DNA of 64,000 nucleotides, taken from NCBI GenBank assembly GCA_017577575.1, contig PKRG01000003.1, positions 1 to 64,000 of the forward strand. Direction: 5' to 3'. Below, piece by piece: positions 8,411 to 15,662 of the stretch (its first letter is position 1; each line of letters begins with the position of its first letter). This stretch comes from Acidimicrobiia bacterium. GTDB taxonomy: Bacteria; Actinomycetota; Acidimicrobiia; Spongiisociales; ZC4RG35. The translations under genes and the position numbers were made by a program. The notes beneath the pieces are model-generated. The model made no database searches, was not told where the DNA came from, and saw nothing but the letters and a program-made list of their open reading frames with translations.

Positions 8411-8535
8411 CCGACACTCTGCGTTGATAGTAGCCGACATGTTGCGCTAGTCCTAGCCGACGAACCGTGAGCCATCGATCCGAATCTAGGGCATAACTGG
8501 CAGACATACTGCGACTTAGTGATCCGACATTTGCG
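8411..8535. repeat. Paired 13-bp direct repeats upstream of the ATPase gene
   Basis: Four copies of CCGACAYNNTGCG-like sequence start at 8411, 8434, 8501 and 8524 (the third has CAGACAT, the fourth lacks one base). They form two pairs, each with a 23-base offset. They lie between the integrase stop (8641) and the ATPase start (8358). A fifth weaker match is at 8373. The layout resembles operator or recombinase arm-type sites, but function is inferred only from position. Confidence 0.6.
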
Positions 8536-8640
8536 GGCCCGTTGGCATGGTCGCTCCATTCGCCGTCATCGGCGGCCCTTTGAGGATCACGGCAGGATTC
8601 TCGCCAGACACCCCACATCAATGGATCTCATGTCGCCGCG

Positions 8641-9777
8641 TCAGGCGAAGGCATCAGTTGCATCGAGGCTTCGAAAAGCGTCACCTAACGCGTTGGCAGC
8701 GAGCGCGTCATCCTCTCGGAAGAACTTCGCGTAACGCTGATAGAGCACGCCCACATGTGCGTGGCCCAGGAAGCGGCTGATGGTGGCGGGCGGGACGTGC
8801 TTGCGGATCATGATGGAGGCGGCGAAGTCACGCAGGTCGTGGATCGTGTACCCCTCAACTCCGACCTCCGCGCATGCCTTGTTCCATGCCCTGGTGCGCA
8901 GGTGGTCGGGGTCTAACTGTCCGCCCCTGGGCCCCGTGAAGAGCCAATCGTCGTCCCGCTTGCCTCTGGCTCTACGGTTGAGGATTTCGGCCACTTGCGG
9001 CGGAACTTCGAGTACGCGGATGCTGGCGTTGGTCTTGGCCGGACCCAGCTCGCCGTATTCGCCGGTGTTGCTGTTGCGTTTGGTGGCCCTCGACCGGGAG
9101 TGGCGTATCGACAGGTGGGTGCCGTTCCAATCCTTGACTCGTAGGGCGGCCAGCTCACCTTGGCGGATGCCTGTGAAAGCGAGCACCACGAACGCTTCCT
9201 TCGACCACTCCGGAGCCGCTTTGACGATCCGGGCGAACTCCGACGGTGGCAGCACTTCGTCGGGGTCCACCCGACCGTCTTCTCCTGATACCCGGGGACG
9301 TTCGACCTTGGAGGCGGCGACGACGTTTCGGTCGACGTATTCGGCTTTCATGGCCTGGTCGAAGGCGAGCTTCAGCTGCGACTTGACCCCCGAAACCGTG
9401 TGGTAGGAGAGGCCCCGGTCGAGAAGCTGGTCCCACAAGACCTCCACTTCGGCGATCGTCACCGACCGGATCGGCTTCCGCCACAGCGGCGCGGTGTGCT
9501 TGATGAGCGCCTCGTTCTTGTCCCGTGTGGCAGGGGCGCGGTGCTTGAGCGTCGGTTTCCACAGATGTTCGATGACCCATCCGACGGTCACCTCGGGAGG
9601 CGGGGCGATCTCCGGCCCTGACGTCCGCAGCCTCACGTAGGCCTGGAACCGCTCTGCCTCTGCCCTCTTGTCGAAGGTGCGGGAGCGGTGACGGCGGCCC
9701 GGGTCGTACCAGTGGACCCGCCACCTTCTCTTCCCCGATCGGAGGGTGACCGGCTCAATCCAGCCCGATGCCGGCAC
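8641..9777 (-). CDS. Tyrosine recombinase/phage-type integrase
   Basis: 378 residues from a GTG. The N-terminus (SGKRRWRVHWYDPGRRHRSR) is an arm-type DNA-binding domain, followed by a SAM-like core-binding domain at about residues 65-165. The catalytic domain has Arg in FTGIRQGELAAL, His and Arg in TIHDLRDFAAS, His in FLGHAHVG and the nucleophile Tyr in VLYQRYAKFF. It would insert and excise an element by strand exchange at a tRNA target. The start overlaps the excisionase gene by 23 bases. The broken tRNA-Val about 390 bases upstream is the obvious attachment site. Confidence 0.93.
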   Translation of the reverse strand: MPASGWIEPVTLRSGKRRWRVHWYDPGRRHRSRTFDKRAEAERFQAYVRLRTSGPEIAPPPEVTVGWVIEHLWKPTLKHRAPATRDKNEALIKHTAPLWRKPIRSVTIAEVEVLWDQLLDRGLSYHTVSGVKSQLKLAFDQAMKAEYVDRNVVAASKVERPRVSGEDGRVDPDEVLPPSEFARIVKAAPEWSKEAFVVLAFTGIRQGELAALRVKDWNGTHLSIRHSRSRATKRNSNTGEYGELGPAKTNASIRVLEVPPQVAEILNRRARGKRDDDWLFTGPRGGQLDPDHLRTRAWNKACAEVGVEGYTIHDLRDFAASIMIRKHVPPATISRFLGHAHVGVLYQRYAKFFREDDALAANALGDAFRSLDATDAFA

Positions 9778-9982
9778 GGAGCAACTCCTCGCCCAGATTC
9801 AAGGGCTCGACCACCTGGGCGGCCAGGTAGTCGGCTATGTCGCGTCGCATGAAACGGATCTGCCGCCCGACCCGGAGGTGGCGGATCTCCCGGCGATCCA
9901 CGAGGCGGCGGACGCCGGTCTTGGAGATCCTCAGCCACTCGGCCACTTCATCGATGGTGAGTAGTTGGTCTGTGGTGCTCAT
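9755..9982 (-). CDS. Excisionase/AlpA-like helix-turn-helix protein
   Basis: 75 residues from the ATG at 9982. Residues 8-55 (LTIDEVAEWLRISKTGVRRL, then RVGRQIRFMRRDIADYL) are a winged HTH_17/excisionase domain. Such proteins bend DNA at attachment sites and set the direction of the integrase reaction. It overlaps the start of the integrase gene, so the two are co-translated. A longer in-frame reading to 10324 would run through the tRNA genes and is not credible. Confidence 0.85.
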   Translation of the reverse strand: MSTTDQLLTIDEVAEWLRISKTGVRRLVDRREIRHLRVGRQIRFMRRDIADYLAAQVVEPLNLGEELLRAGIGLD

Positions 9983-10080
9983 GACCTCGACGGTCCGAGC
10001 ACCAGGTGGCGTCGCAGCCGCAGTGGCCACCGCATGCCCATCCTGGGCGCGCCAGATCTCGCCAGGACGCGCCGGAGCCG

Positions 10081-10099
10081 GCACAAGGCCAGCACAAGG
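10081..10099. repeat. Two GCACAAGG direct repeats near the attachment site
   Basis: GCACAAGG at 10081-10088 and 10092-10099 are spaced 11 bases apart, one helical turn. They lie between the excisionase start and the disrupted tRNA-Val. They may be integrase or excisionase arm sites. Confidence 0.35.
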
Positions 10100-10140
10100 G
10101 AGTGTGTGGTGACTGAGCGGGAACCCTTGCGGGGAGAGCG

Positions 10141-10200
10141 ATTCCCCTACGACGACCTGTTCTGCGTCAAGGAAGCGCTCTACCCCTGAGCTAAGGGCCC
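10141..10200 (-). pseudogene. Disrupted tRNA-Val(GAC), probable attachment site
   Basis: From 10200 leftward the sequence is a normal tRNA 5' half: acceptor GGGCCCT, D-arm GCTC-AGGGGTA-GAGC, anticodon stem CTTCC and loop TTGACGC (anticodon GAC). The next bases, AGAACAGGTCGTCG, keep a recognisable variable-loop sequence but no longer pair with CTTCC. No T-arm or matching AGGGCCC acceptor strand follows. The gene is therefore truncated at or just after the anticodon loop, a common crossover point for tyrosine integrases. It is the third member of a Gly-Cys-Val tRNA cluster. Confidence 0.7.
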
Positions 10201-10207
10201 GTTCGAA

Positions 10208-10281
10208 TGGAGGCGACGCCCGGAATTGAACCGGGGTAACAGGTTTTGCAGACCCGTGCCTAACCACTCGGCCACGTCGCC
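10208..10281 (-). tRNA. tRNA-Cys(GCA)
   Basis: A complete cloverleaf reads leftward: acceptor GGCGACG pairs with CGTCGCC, anticodon loop CTGCAAA carries GCA, and the T-arm is CCCCGG-TTCAATT-CCGGG. The discriminator is U73, the tRNA-Cys identity base, and CCA is encoded (10208-10210). Confidence 0.95.
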
Positions 10282-10337
10282 GGCGCTCGCCGTTCACCGA
10301 CGAACAGCAGCCCCCACCGCCCATGGCGGCGGGGATC

Positions 10338-10414
10338 TGGAGCGGAAGACGGGATTCGAACCCGCGACCTCAACCTTGGCAAGGTTGCGCTCTAGCCAAC
10401 TGAGCTACTTCCGC
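10338..10414 (-). tRNA. tRNA-Gly(GCC)
   Basis: A complete cloverleaf reads leftward: acceptor GCGGAAG pairs with CTTCCGC, D-arm GCTC-AGTTGGCTA-GAGC, anticodon loop TTGCCAA with GCC, and T-arm GCGGG-TTCGAAT-CCCGT. The discriminator is U73 and CCA is encoded. Confidence 0.95.
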
Positions 10415-10458
10415 GAGGAGCCATCAGTCTAATCGGCGCGACGGTCGATCAAAACACC

Positions 10459-10887
10459 TCAGCGGCCGCTCGACCCGAACCCACCTGCCCCCCGGGCAGT
10501 GTCGTCGAGCTGGTCGGTCTCGACCCACGTGACGTCGGGTACCGGGACGACGACGAGCTGGGCGATGCGGTCGCCCGGCTCGAAAGTCACCGGCTCATGG
10601 CCGTGGTTGACGAGCAGGACCTCGATCTCCCCTCGGTAGCCCGAATCGATCAGGCCCGGCGCGTTGACGACTCCGACTCCGTGTCGGCGCGCATGTCCGC
10701 TGCGCGGCAGTACCCATCCGGCGTATCCGGGCGGGATCGCCACGGCGATCCCGGTCGGCACCGCCGCCCTCTCCCCCGGCTGGAGATGCACTCGCACGGC
10801 GCTGGCGAGATCCCAGCCCGCGTCGCCCGGATGCGCCTGGGAAGGCACCGGTGCTTCAGGATGGAGGCGGCGAAAACTAATCTGCAT
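10459..10887 (-). CDS. dut: dUTP diphosphatase
   Basis: 142 residues, the usual size of trimeric dUTPases, which hydrolyse dUTP to dUMP and keep uracil out of DNA. The conserved motifs are visible: GDAGWDLASA (motif 1), PRSGHARRHG (motif 2), NAPGLIDSGYRGEI (motif 3, catalytic Asp), PGDRIAQLVV (motif 4) and the C-terminal GAGGFGSSG (motif 5, P-loop-like lid). The start at 10887 gives MQISFRRLHP, typical of the family. It is divergent from the membrane-protein gene that begins 51 bases away. Confidence 0.95.
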   Translation of the reverse strand: MQISFRRLHPEAPVPSQAHPGDAGWDLASAVRVHLQPGERAAVPTGIAVAIPPGYAGWVLPRSGHARRHGVGVVNAPGLIDSGYRGEIEVLLVNHGHEPVTFEPGDRIAQLVVVPVPDVTWVETDQLDDTARGAGGFGSSGR

Positions 10888-10938
10888 GCCAGAAATCGAC
10901 GTGGGGCTTCGACGGGCGGTCAGCACCACGGAGAAGAC

Positions 10939-12036
10939 GTGATCAACTCTACAACTCGCCGACGGGGGCGTCATGCCGCGGTTCGCCCGCGCCCGGTCGC
11001 CGCTCCCCCGCCACCTCGCCCCACGCCCCGGCGGGATTCCGGTGACGAAGTTCGTCTTCCCGGCATGGAGGTCCTCGGCTTCTTCGACCGACCCTACGTG
11101 GTGCACGTCTCCACTCCTCCTCGCCGTGTCGCCCGCCCGGTCGTGGTGGCCGAAGCCCCCAGAGCGCCCGCCCTCGACGCCACCTCCCGCGTCGCCGAGC
11201 TGTGGGAGACGACCCAGATCGAAGAGAGCGCTCTCGACTGGTGGAAACCCCATGTGATCTCCCGTCGTCGGCTCGGTGGCAGCAGGATTCGCCTATCGGC
11301 CGTCATTGGGATCGCCGTCGTGCTGGTGACGGCCGTGGCCGGGCTGCGGGCGTCGCTGCTCGGGCACGCCGAGCGCGTCGAGTTGACGCGGGCGACGATC
11401 GTCTCGGAGGCGGCCGCCATCGACTCACTGATCCCCGAGCTTTCCGCGGTCGTACAGGCCCTAGACGACCCCTCGGTACCCGACCTGGCGACGAGCACCG
11501 AGGTCGTGTTGTCGGCGGAGTCGGCGGCACGCGCCCTGTTCTCGGCTGCCGGGGCGTTGGGCGAGGACGATGCCCGCATCCGTGCCACAGCCGTCTCCGG
11601 CGCCAGCGGCGTCCTCGAAGTGACCTCGACGGTGAGTCGCCTCCTGGCGTACCGGCTGGCCGTGGAAGGGCTGCTGCAGCCGCCGGCGCTGCCCGATTCT
11701 CCTGGCAGCCAGGACCTGGCCCAGGTGACGGAGATCGTCACGGGGTGGAGAGTGGACGTCGAGGTGGGGCTGGAAGAGATCACGTCGTCGGTGCTGCCGG
11801 CTCATCGCTCCCAGCTCGAGGAGTGGGCGGCGAGCCTCGACGCCTGGCAGGTGGCGTACCTGGACGCGGTGCGCCAGGACGACACCGCCTCGGTGGCCGC
11901 AGCCCGGTCCGACCTGGACGCCCAGCTCGAGTCGCTCCGGGCGACGATGCGCGCGGAGTTGGGCACGGTGGGCGGCGAGCTCCTGTCGCAGCTCGCCGAT
12001 GCCTCGGAGGCGATCGAAGCCCTACTCGGAGACTGA
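10939..12036 (+). CDS. Hypothetical single-span membrane protein with extracytoplasmic domain
   Basis: The GTG at 10939 is chosen because it follows GGAGAAGAC, a good ribosome site. An ATG at 11065 is possible but leaves no site. The 365-residue product starts with a Pro/Arg-rich tail, has one hydrophobic helix around residues 117-141 (AVIGIAVVLVTAVAGL), and ends in a long Ala/Glu/Leu-rich domain that looks helical. No catalytic motif or family was recognised. The 3' end overlaps nrdR convergently by 15 bases. Confidence 0.7.
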   Translation: MINSTTRRRGRHAAVRPRPVAAPPPPRPTPRRDSGDEVRLPGMEVLGFFDRPYVVHVSTPPRRVARPVVVAEAPRAPALDATSRVAELWETTQIEESALDWWKPHVISRRRLGGSRIRLSAVIGIAVVLVTAVAGLRASLLGHAERVELTRATIVSEAAAIDSLIPELSAVVQALDDPSVPDLATSTEVVLSAESAARALFSAAGALGEDDARIRATAVSGASGVLEVTSTVSRLLAYRLAVEGLLQPPALPDSPGSQDLAQVTEIVTGWRVDVEVGLEEITSSVLPAHRSQLEEWAASLDAWQVAYLDAVRQDDTASVAAARSDLDAQLESLRATMRAELGTVGGELLSQLADASEAIEALLGD

Positions 12037-12474
12037 TTCCAGGGCGGTGAGCTCCCGCTCGAAGTCCTCGGCGCCCTGGAACTCCTTGTACACGGAGGCG
12101 AAGCGCAGGTAGGCGACTTCGTCGATCTCCCTGAGCCTCTCCAGCACGGCGCGGCCGATGTCCTCGGATTCGACCGTGCCGCCCTTGGCCGTCATCTCGA
12201 GCTCGATGTCCCGCACCAGGGAGGAGACCTGGGTGGCGGAGGCGGGCCGGTCGGCGAGCGCGGCCCCCACGCCAGCGGTGAGCTTGGCGGGATCGAACGG
12301 CTCGATGCGGCCCGATCGCTTCCGCACCATGAGCTGGCGCTCACAGCGCTCGTAGGTGGTGAACCGGACCCCGCATGACTCGCACACCCGGCGCCGGCGG
12401 ATGGCGGCCCCGTCGTCAGCCGGGCGGCTGTCGATGACCCGGGTCTCGTCTGCCTGGCACTCTGGGCAACGCAT
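12022..12474 (-). CDS. nrdR: Transcriptional repressor NrdR
   Basis: 150 residues, the standard length. An N-terminal zinc ribbon has Cys3, Cys6, Cys31 and Cys34 (MRCPECQ, VCESCG). An ATP-cone (about residues 47-137) starts at LMVRKRSGRIEPFD. NrdR senses ATP/dATP through this cone and represses ribonucleotide reductase genes. Those targets are not in this window. The next genes leftward are dut and tRNAs, so nucleotide metabolism is a loose neighbourhood theme. Confidence 0.96.
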   Translation of the reverse strand: MRCPECQADETRVIDSRPADDGAAIRRRRVCESCGVRFTTYERCERQLMVRKRSGRIEPFDPAKLTAGVGAALADRPASATQVSSLVRDIELEMTAKGGTVESEDIGRAVLERLREIDEVAYLRFASVYKEFQGAEDFERELTALESVSE

Positions 12475-12525
12475 TTGTGCAGTCAGCCTAACGCCGGAAG
12501 CGCGATTCGGCGTAGGCGCAAGGGC

Positions 12526-13719
12526 TCATCCTGCCGGCTCCACCCCGAAGACGATGAGCAACGCCTCGGGGTCGAATCGGAGTGAATAGCGGTTGCCCAG
12601 GTATTCGAGTGAGCCGTCGAGGTCGTCGAGTACCGGGGCGTCCACGTCCAGACCGAGGGCGGAGACCAGCTCGCGGCGCCCCTCAGGGGGAAGGCGGGGC
12701 TCGACCACGCCCACCGTGATCCCCAGGGCGGTGAGCACTTCCCGATCGTCGGCGACGGTCCCCGACGGGTCCCCGAGGAAGCTCACGCTGCGCACGCGCC
12801 CGTCCGACGTCTCCCCCTGGATACGCACGAACAGCCCGGCAGCGAACGAGAAGCGTCCGTCGCCGACCTGGAGATCGGTCGACATGAGAGTGGAGCTCAG
12901 GGGCCGAGCCAACGCATCCCACCGTTCCGCCAGCTGCTCGGGGGTCATGTCCCACACCGACGCCGCGAGGTCCACGGACGTCGACGTGGGCTCGGTGGTG
13001 ACCGTGGTCGGCGGCTCGGTGGTCGGCGGCTCGGTGGTCGTCGGAGAGGGCTCGGTGGTCGTGGTGGTTGGCTGAGTCGTGGGCGGTGGAGCCGTCGACA
13101 CCACCGGCGGCTGGGGCGCGGGGGTCGTGTCCGCGGTCGGCTCGGGTGCCGTGACCGTCACCCCGGCGACCTCCGGTGTCTGGGCGGTCGTGTCCATCCC
13201 GGCTCGAGCGTCCCCGTCGAATGCCAGCGAGAGGCCGACCGCCAAGGCCGTGACCAAAAGGAGCGCACCCAGCCCGAAGACCATGGAGCGCAGGGATGGC
13301 GCGGCACGTCGCACGTACGACAGGGAGCGCCGCTTTCGTCCGGCCGCCTCGACCCTCTGGGCGATCGGGTTGGGCCGCTCGGCAGGAGCCTGGAGAGCCG
13401 GGCTCGCCGGCCCGAAGACGGGCTGGTCGTCCAGGCCGGTGGCGAAACGCCGCCGGAGGGAGATCTCCTCACCGAGACCGTCGTCGACGTTGGGCTCGAA
13501 TATGAAGCTCTCGGTGCCGTACCGGAGCTCGTAGGTGCCGCGGCTCTTGGCGGCTACCTCCAAGGAGAGAATGGGCCATTCGAGGATCTCCTGGTTCGGC
13601 TCGAGAGCGAGGCGGATGGAATCCGCGTCGAGGTGCAACTCGGCGGACATTCGCTCGCCGTCGATGACGGCATCGCCGCGATACTTCGTCGGCAGCAACA
13701 CTCCCCAGCCCTCGCCCAA
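12526..13719 (-). CDS. Hypothetical membrane protein with Thr/Pro-rich linker
   Basis: 397 residues. The N-terminal about 100 residues are soluble and may form a beta-rich PH-like domain (GVLLPTKYRGDAVIDGERM onward). One membrane helix lies around residues 147-167 (FGLGALLLVTALAVGLSLAF). A long TTTTEPSPTTTEPP-type linker (roughly residues 200-250) spans the wall, and a C-terminal domain follows with DMTPEQLAERW. The repeats in the DNA near 13000-13090 come from this linker. Known actinobacterial proteins with such linkers are surface-exposed. No family was recognised. Confidence 0.65.
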   Translation of the reverse strand: MGEGWGVLLPTKYRGDAVIDGERMSAELHLDADSIRLALEPNQEILEWPILSLEVAAKSRGTYELRYGTESFIFEPNVDDGLGEEISLRRRFATGLDDQPVFGPASPALQAPAERPNPIAQRVEAAGRKRRSLSYVRRAAPSLRSMVFGLGALLLVTALAVGLSLAFDGDARAGMDTTAQTPEVAGVTVTAPEPTADTTPAPQPPVVSTAPPPTTQPTTTTTEPSPTTTEPPTTEPPTTVTTEPTSTSVDLAASVWDMTPEQLAERWDALARPLSSTLMSTDLQVGDGRFSFAAGLFVRIQGETSDGRVRSVSFLGDPSGTVADDREVLTALGITVGVVEPRLPPEGRRELVSALGLDVDAPVLDDLDGSLEYLGNRYSLRFDPEALLIVFGVEPAG

Positions 13720-13782
13720 TCCTTGCCCTAGGGTGCGGGCATTATCGCGCGGATTCCCGGATCGGGAACCGGGCCGGGCGCC

Positions 13783-14073
13783 CTAACTGGCGGGCAGGAG
13801 TATGCGTTGCCCCGGATAGATGGTGGCATCCTCGAGTTGGTTCAACTCGAAGATCGCGTCGACGACTCGCCGCACGTCGGCCCCATCCGGGGCCACCGAT
13901 TTCGCCAGGTCCCACAGCGAGTCGCCGGGCTCGACCACATGAGTGACCGGAGGCGGCTGCACCACCTCGGCATCGGCCGAGGTGAGAAGGAAGAAGACCG
14001 CGATGACCGCACCCGCCAGGACGAGCATCCTGAGAGCGAGTGATCCGATGAGATCGGACGGGTTGCGTGTCAT
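13783..14073 (-). CDS. LysM protein, YneA-like SOS cell-division suppressor (inferred)
   Basis: 96 residues: a membrane helix at about residues 12-31 (ALRMLVLAGAVIAVFFLL), then one LysM domain (THVVEPGDSLWDLAKS...YPGQRILLPAS). LysM binds peptidoglycan. Short TM-LysM proteins divergent from lexA (YneA in Bacillus, related proteins in Actinobacteria) are SOS-induced inhibitors of septation. The gene points away from lexA and the intervening 229 bases hold three LexA operators. The assignment rests on architecture plus context, not on sequence identity. Confidence 0.7.
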   Translation of the reverse strand: MTRNPSDLIGSLALRMLVLAGAVIAVFFLLTSADAEVVQPPPVTHVVEPGDSLWDLAKSVAPDGADVRRVVDAIFELNQLEDATIYPGQRILLPAS

Positions 14074-14161
14074 CGGCCTTCTCTCCTTCTCCCTCGATTC
14101 CCGGACTCGGGCTCGGTCGTTGGCCCACCGAGACCTTCCTCCCCAGGAGCCCGCCCCGGAT

Positions 14162-14175
14162 GGAACAGGCGTTCG
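14162..14175. promoter_or_regulatory. LexA operator (SOS box) 1
   Basis: GGAACAGGCGTTCG matches the actinobacterial consensus CGAAC-N4-GTTCG at 13 of 14 positions. It is nearest to the LysM gene, about 90 bases before its ATG. Confidence 0.75.
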
Positions 14176-14184
14176 ATACCATAC

Positions 14185-14198
14185 CGAACAGGCGTTCG
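14185..14198. promoter_or_regulatory. LexA operator (SOS box) 2
   Basis: CGAACAGGCGTTCG is a perfect inverted repeat in the half-sites CGAAC/GTTCG. It is 23 bases from box 1 (start to start). Confidence 0.9.
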
Positions 14199-14209
14199 CC
14201 CTGTCAAGT

Positions 14210-14223
14210 CGAACATATGTTTG
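14210..14223. promoter_or_regulatory. LexA operator (SOS box) 3
   Basis: CGAACATATGTTTG is a near-perfect box, 25 bases from box 2 and 80 bases before the lexA start, well placed to block the lexA promoter. Confidence 0.85.
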
Positions 14224-14302
14224 AAGCGCGAAATCCCGGCCGCTACAGTGGGAACGTCCGTTCGATCGTCGAGCGGGCGCCGGCCGAGCCGAGGAGGAGA
14301 CG

Positions 14303-14929
14303 GTGCCAGAGCTGAGTGAGCGTCAGAAGCAGGTCCTGGAATACATCCGGGCAGTCGTCGCCGAACGGGGCTATCCCCCCTCGGTCCGGGAGATAGGCGA
14401 GGCGCTGGGCCTGTCGTCACCGTCCACGGTCCACAGCCACATATCCGCCCTGGTGAAGGCCGGGAAGATCCGCCGCGACCCCTCGAAACCCCGGGCGATC
14501 GAAGTCCTCGACAGCGCGCCGGCTCCCGCCCGGAGTTTCGACGACGACCTCCGCGAGGTTCCCCTCGTCGGCCGGATCGCCGCCGGTAGCCCCGTCCTCG
14601 CCACCGAAGACATCGAAGAGGTCTTCGCCCTGCCGACCTCCCTGGTCGGCACCGGCCCGGTCTTCATGCTGCGGGTCAAAGGCGACTCCATGATCGAGGC
14701 CGGGATCCTCGATGGGGACCTCGTCGTGGTGCGGCGTCAGCCCGACGCCGACGACGGCGACATCGTGGCGGCGATGATCGAAGGCGAGGAGGCGACGGTG
14801 AAGCGCCTCTACCGCAGGGACGGCAAGGTGGTGCTGCGGGCGGAGAACCCCGAGTACCCGGACATGGTGTTCGACCGCGACGTCGCCATCCTCGGCAAGG
14901 TCGTGAGCGTGTTCAGGAGGCTGCGCTGA
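14303..14929 (+). CDS. lexA: LexA repressor, SOS autoprotease
   Basis: 208 residues from a GTG preceded by GAGGAGGAGACG. Winged HTH at residues 1-65 (VREIGEALGLSSPSTVHSHI is the recognition part). Cleavage bond Ala94-Gly95 (RIAAGSPV), catalytic Ser129 (GDSMIEAG) and Lys167 (EATVKRLY) are all present. LexA represses SOS genes until RecA on ssDNA triggers self-cleavage. Three boxes in its own promoter give tight autoregulation. The end overlaps dapF convergently by 17 bases. Confidence 0.97.
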   Translation: MPELSERQKQVLEYIRAVVAERGYPPSVREIGEALGLSSPSTVHSHISALVKAGKIRRDPSKPRAIEVLDSAPAPARSFDDDLREVPLVGRIAAGSPVLATEDIEEVFALPTSLVGTGPVFMLRVKGDSMIEAGILDGDLVVVRRQPDADDGDIVAAMIEGEEATVKRLYRRDGKVVLRAENPEYPDMVFDRDVAILGKVVSVFRRLR

Positions 14930-15662
14930 TCTGGGGCCACTCGCCCCAGAAGACTGCCACCGCCGGCCCGACCAGGAAGGCGTCTCCCTGGTCGAAGAAG
15001 ACCTGACCGACTCCCCCCGGCACGACCACCGTCACCGGCTCCGTTCTCTGGCCGACGGCGACGGCGGTGGCAGCCACCATGCCACTCCCGCAGGCGAGGG
15101 TCTCGCCCACGCCCCTCTCCCAAACCCGCATCCGGATGCGACGCTCGTTCTCCACTGCGACGAACTCGACGTTCGTGCCTTCCGGGAAGGCGGGATCGGA
15201 AGCCACCAGAGGCCCCTCCTCCTCCACCGCGACTCGACTCGGGTCGTCGACGAGCGTCACCGCATGGGGGTTGCCGACGCTCGCTTCGTGGAACACACGA
15301 TCGCCGATGCGCAACATCCCGCCGATGGTCACCTTCCCGACCTCGACGGTGATGGTGTCGCCGTCGACGAGCGCCCTCCGCTCCCCCACCGGCGTGACGA
15401 TGGAGAACCACTCCTTTTCCTTCTCCCAGCCCCGCATGACGGCGTAGAGAGCGACGCAGCGCAGGCCGTTGCCGCACATCTGCGCGGCGGAACCGTCGGC
15501 GTTCCAGTAGCGCATCGTGGGGAAGTCGTCGACGACGAGCAGGCCGTCGGCGCCTATCCCCCGCCGCCGGTCGCACAGGCGCTGGACCAGGTCGGGGTCG
15601 GGATCGATGCCCTCCGTGACGACGAAGTCGTTGCCGAGGGCCTCCATCTTCGTGAACTTCAT
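14913..15662 (-). CDS. dapF: Diaminopimelate epimerase
   Basis: 249 residues, somewhat short for the family (about 270-290). It interconverts LL- and meso-diaminopimelate for lysine and peptidoglycan. The two catalytic cysteines are in QMCGNGLRC (Cys63) and LACGSGMVA (Cys191), and the N-terminus MKFTKMEALGNDFVV is diagnostic. The ATG at 15662 overlaps the miaA stop as ATGA, giving a coupled miaB-miaA-dapF unit. Confidence 0.96.
   Translation of the reverse strand: MKFTKMEALGNDFVVTEGIDPDPDLVQRLCDRRRGIGADGLLVVDDFPTMRYWNADGSAAQMCGNGLRCVALYAVMRGWEKEKEWFSIVTPVGERRALVDGDTITVEVGKVTIGGMLRIGDRVFHEASVGNPHAVTLVDDPSRVAVEEEGPLVASDPAFPEGTNVEFVAVENERRIRMRVWERGVGETLACGSGMVAATAVAVGQRTEPVTVVVPGGVGQVFFDQGDAFLVGPAVAVFWGEWPQISAAS

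Noticed and set aside
9755..10324. A 189-residue excisionase with a long N-terminus
   Set aside because: The extension runs through tRNA-Cys and the tRNA-Val fragment; the ATG at 9982 gives the compact 75-residue protein.
13000..13090. Short GGCGGCTCGGTGGTCG-like repeats
   Set aside because: They are codon repeats of the Thr/Pro/Glu linker of the membrane protein encoded at 12526-13719, not an independent element.
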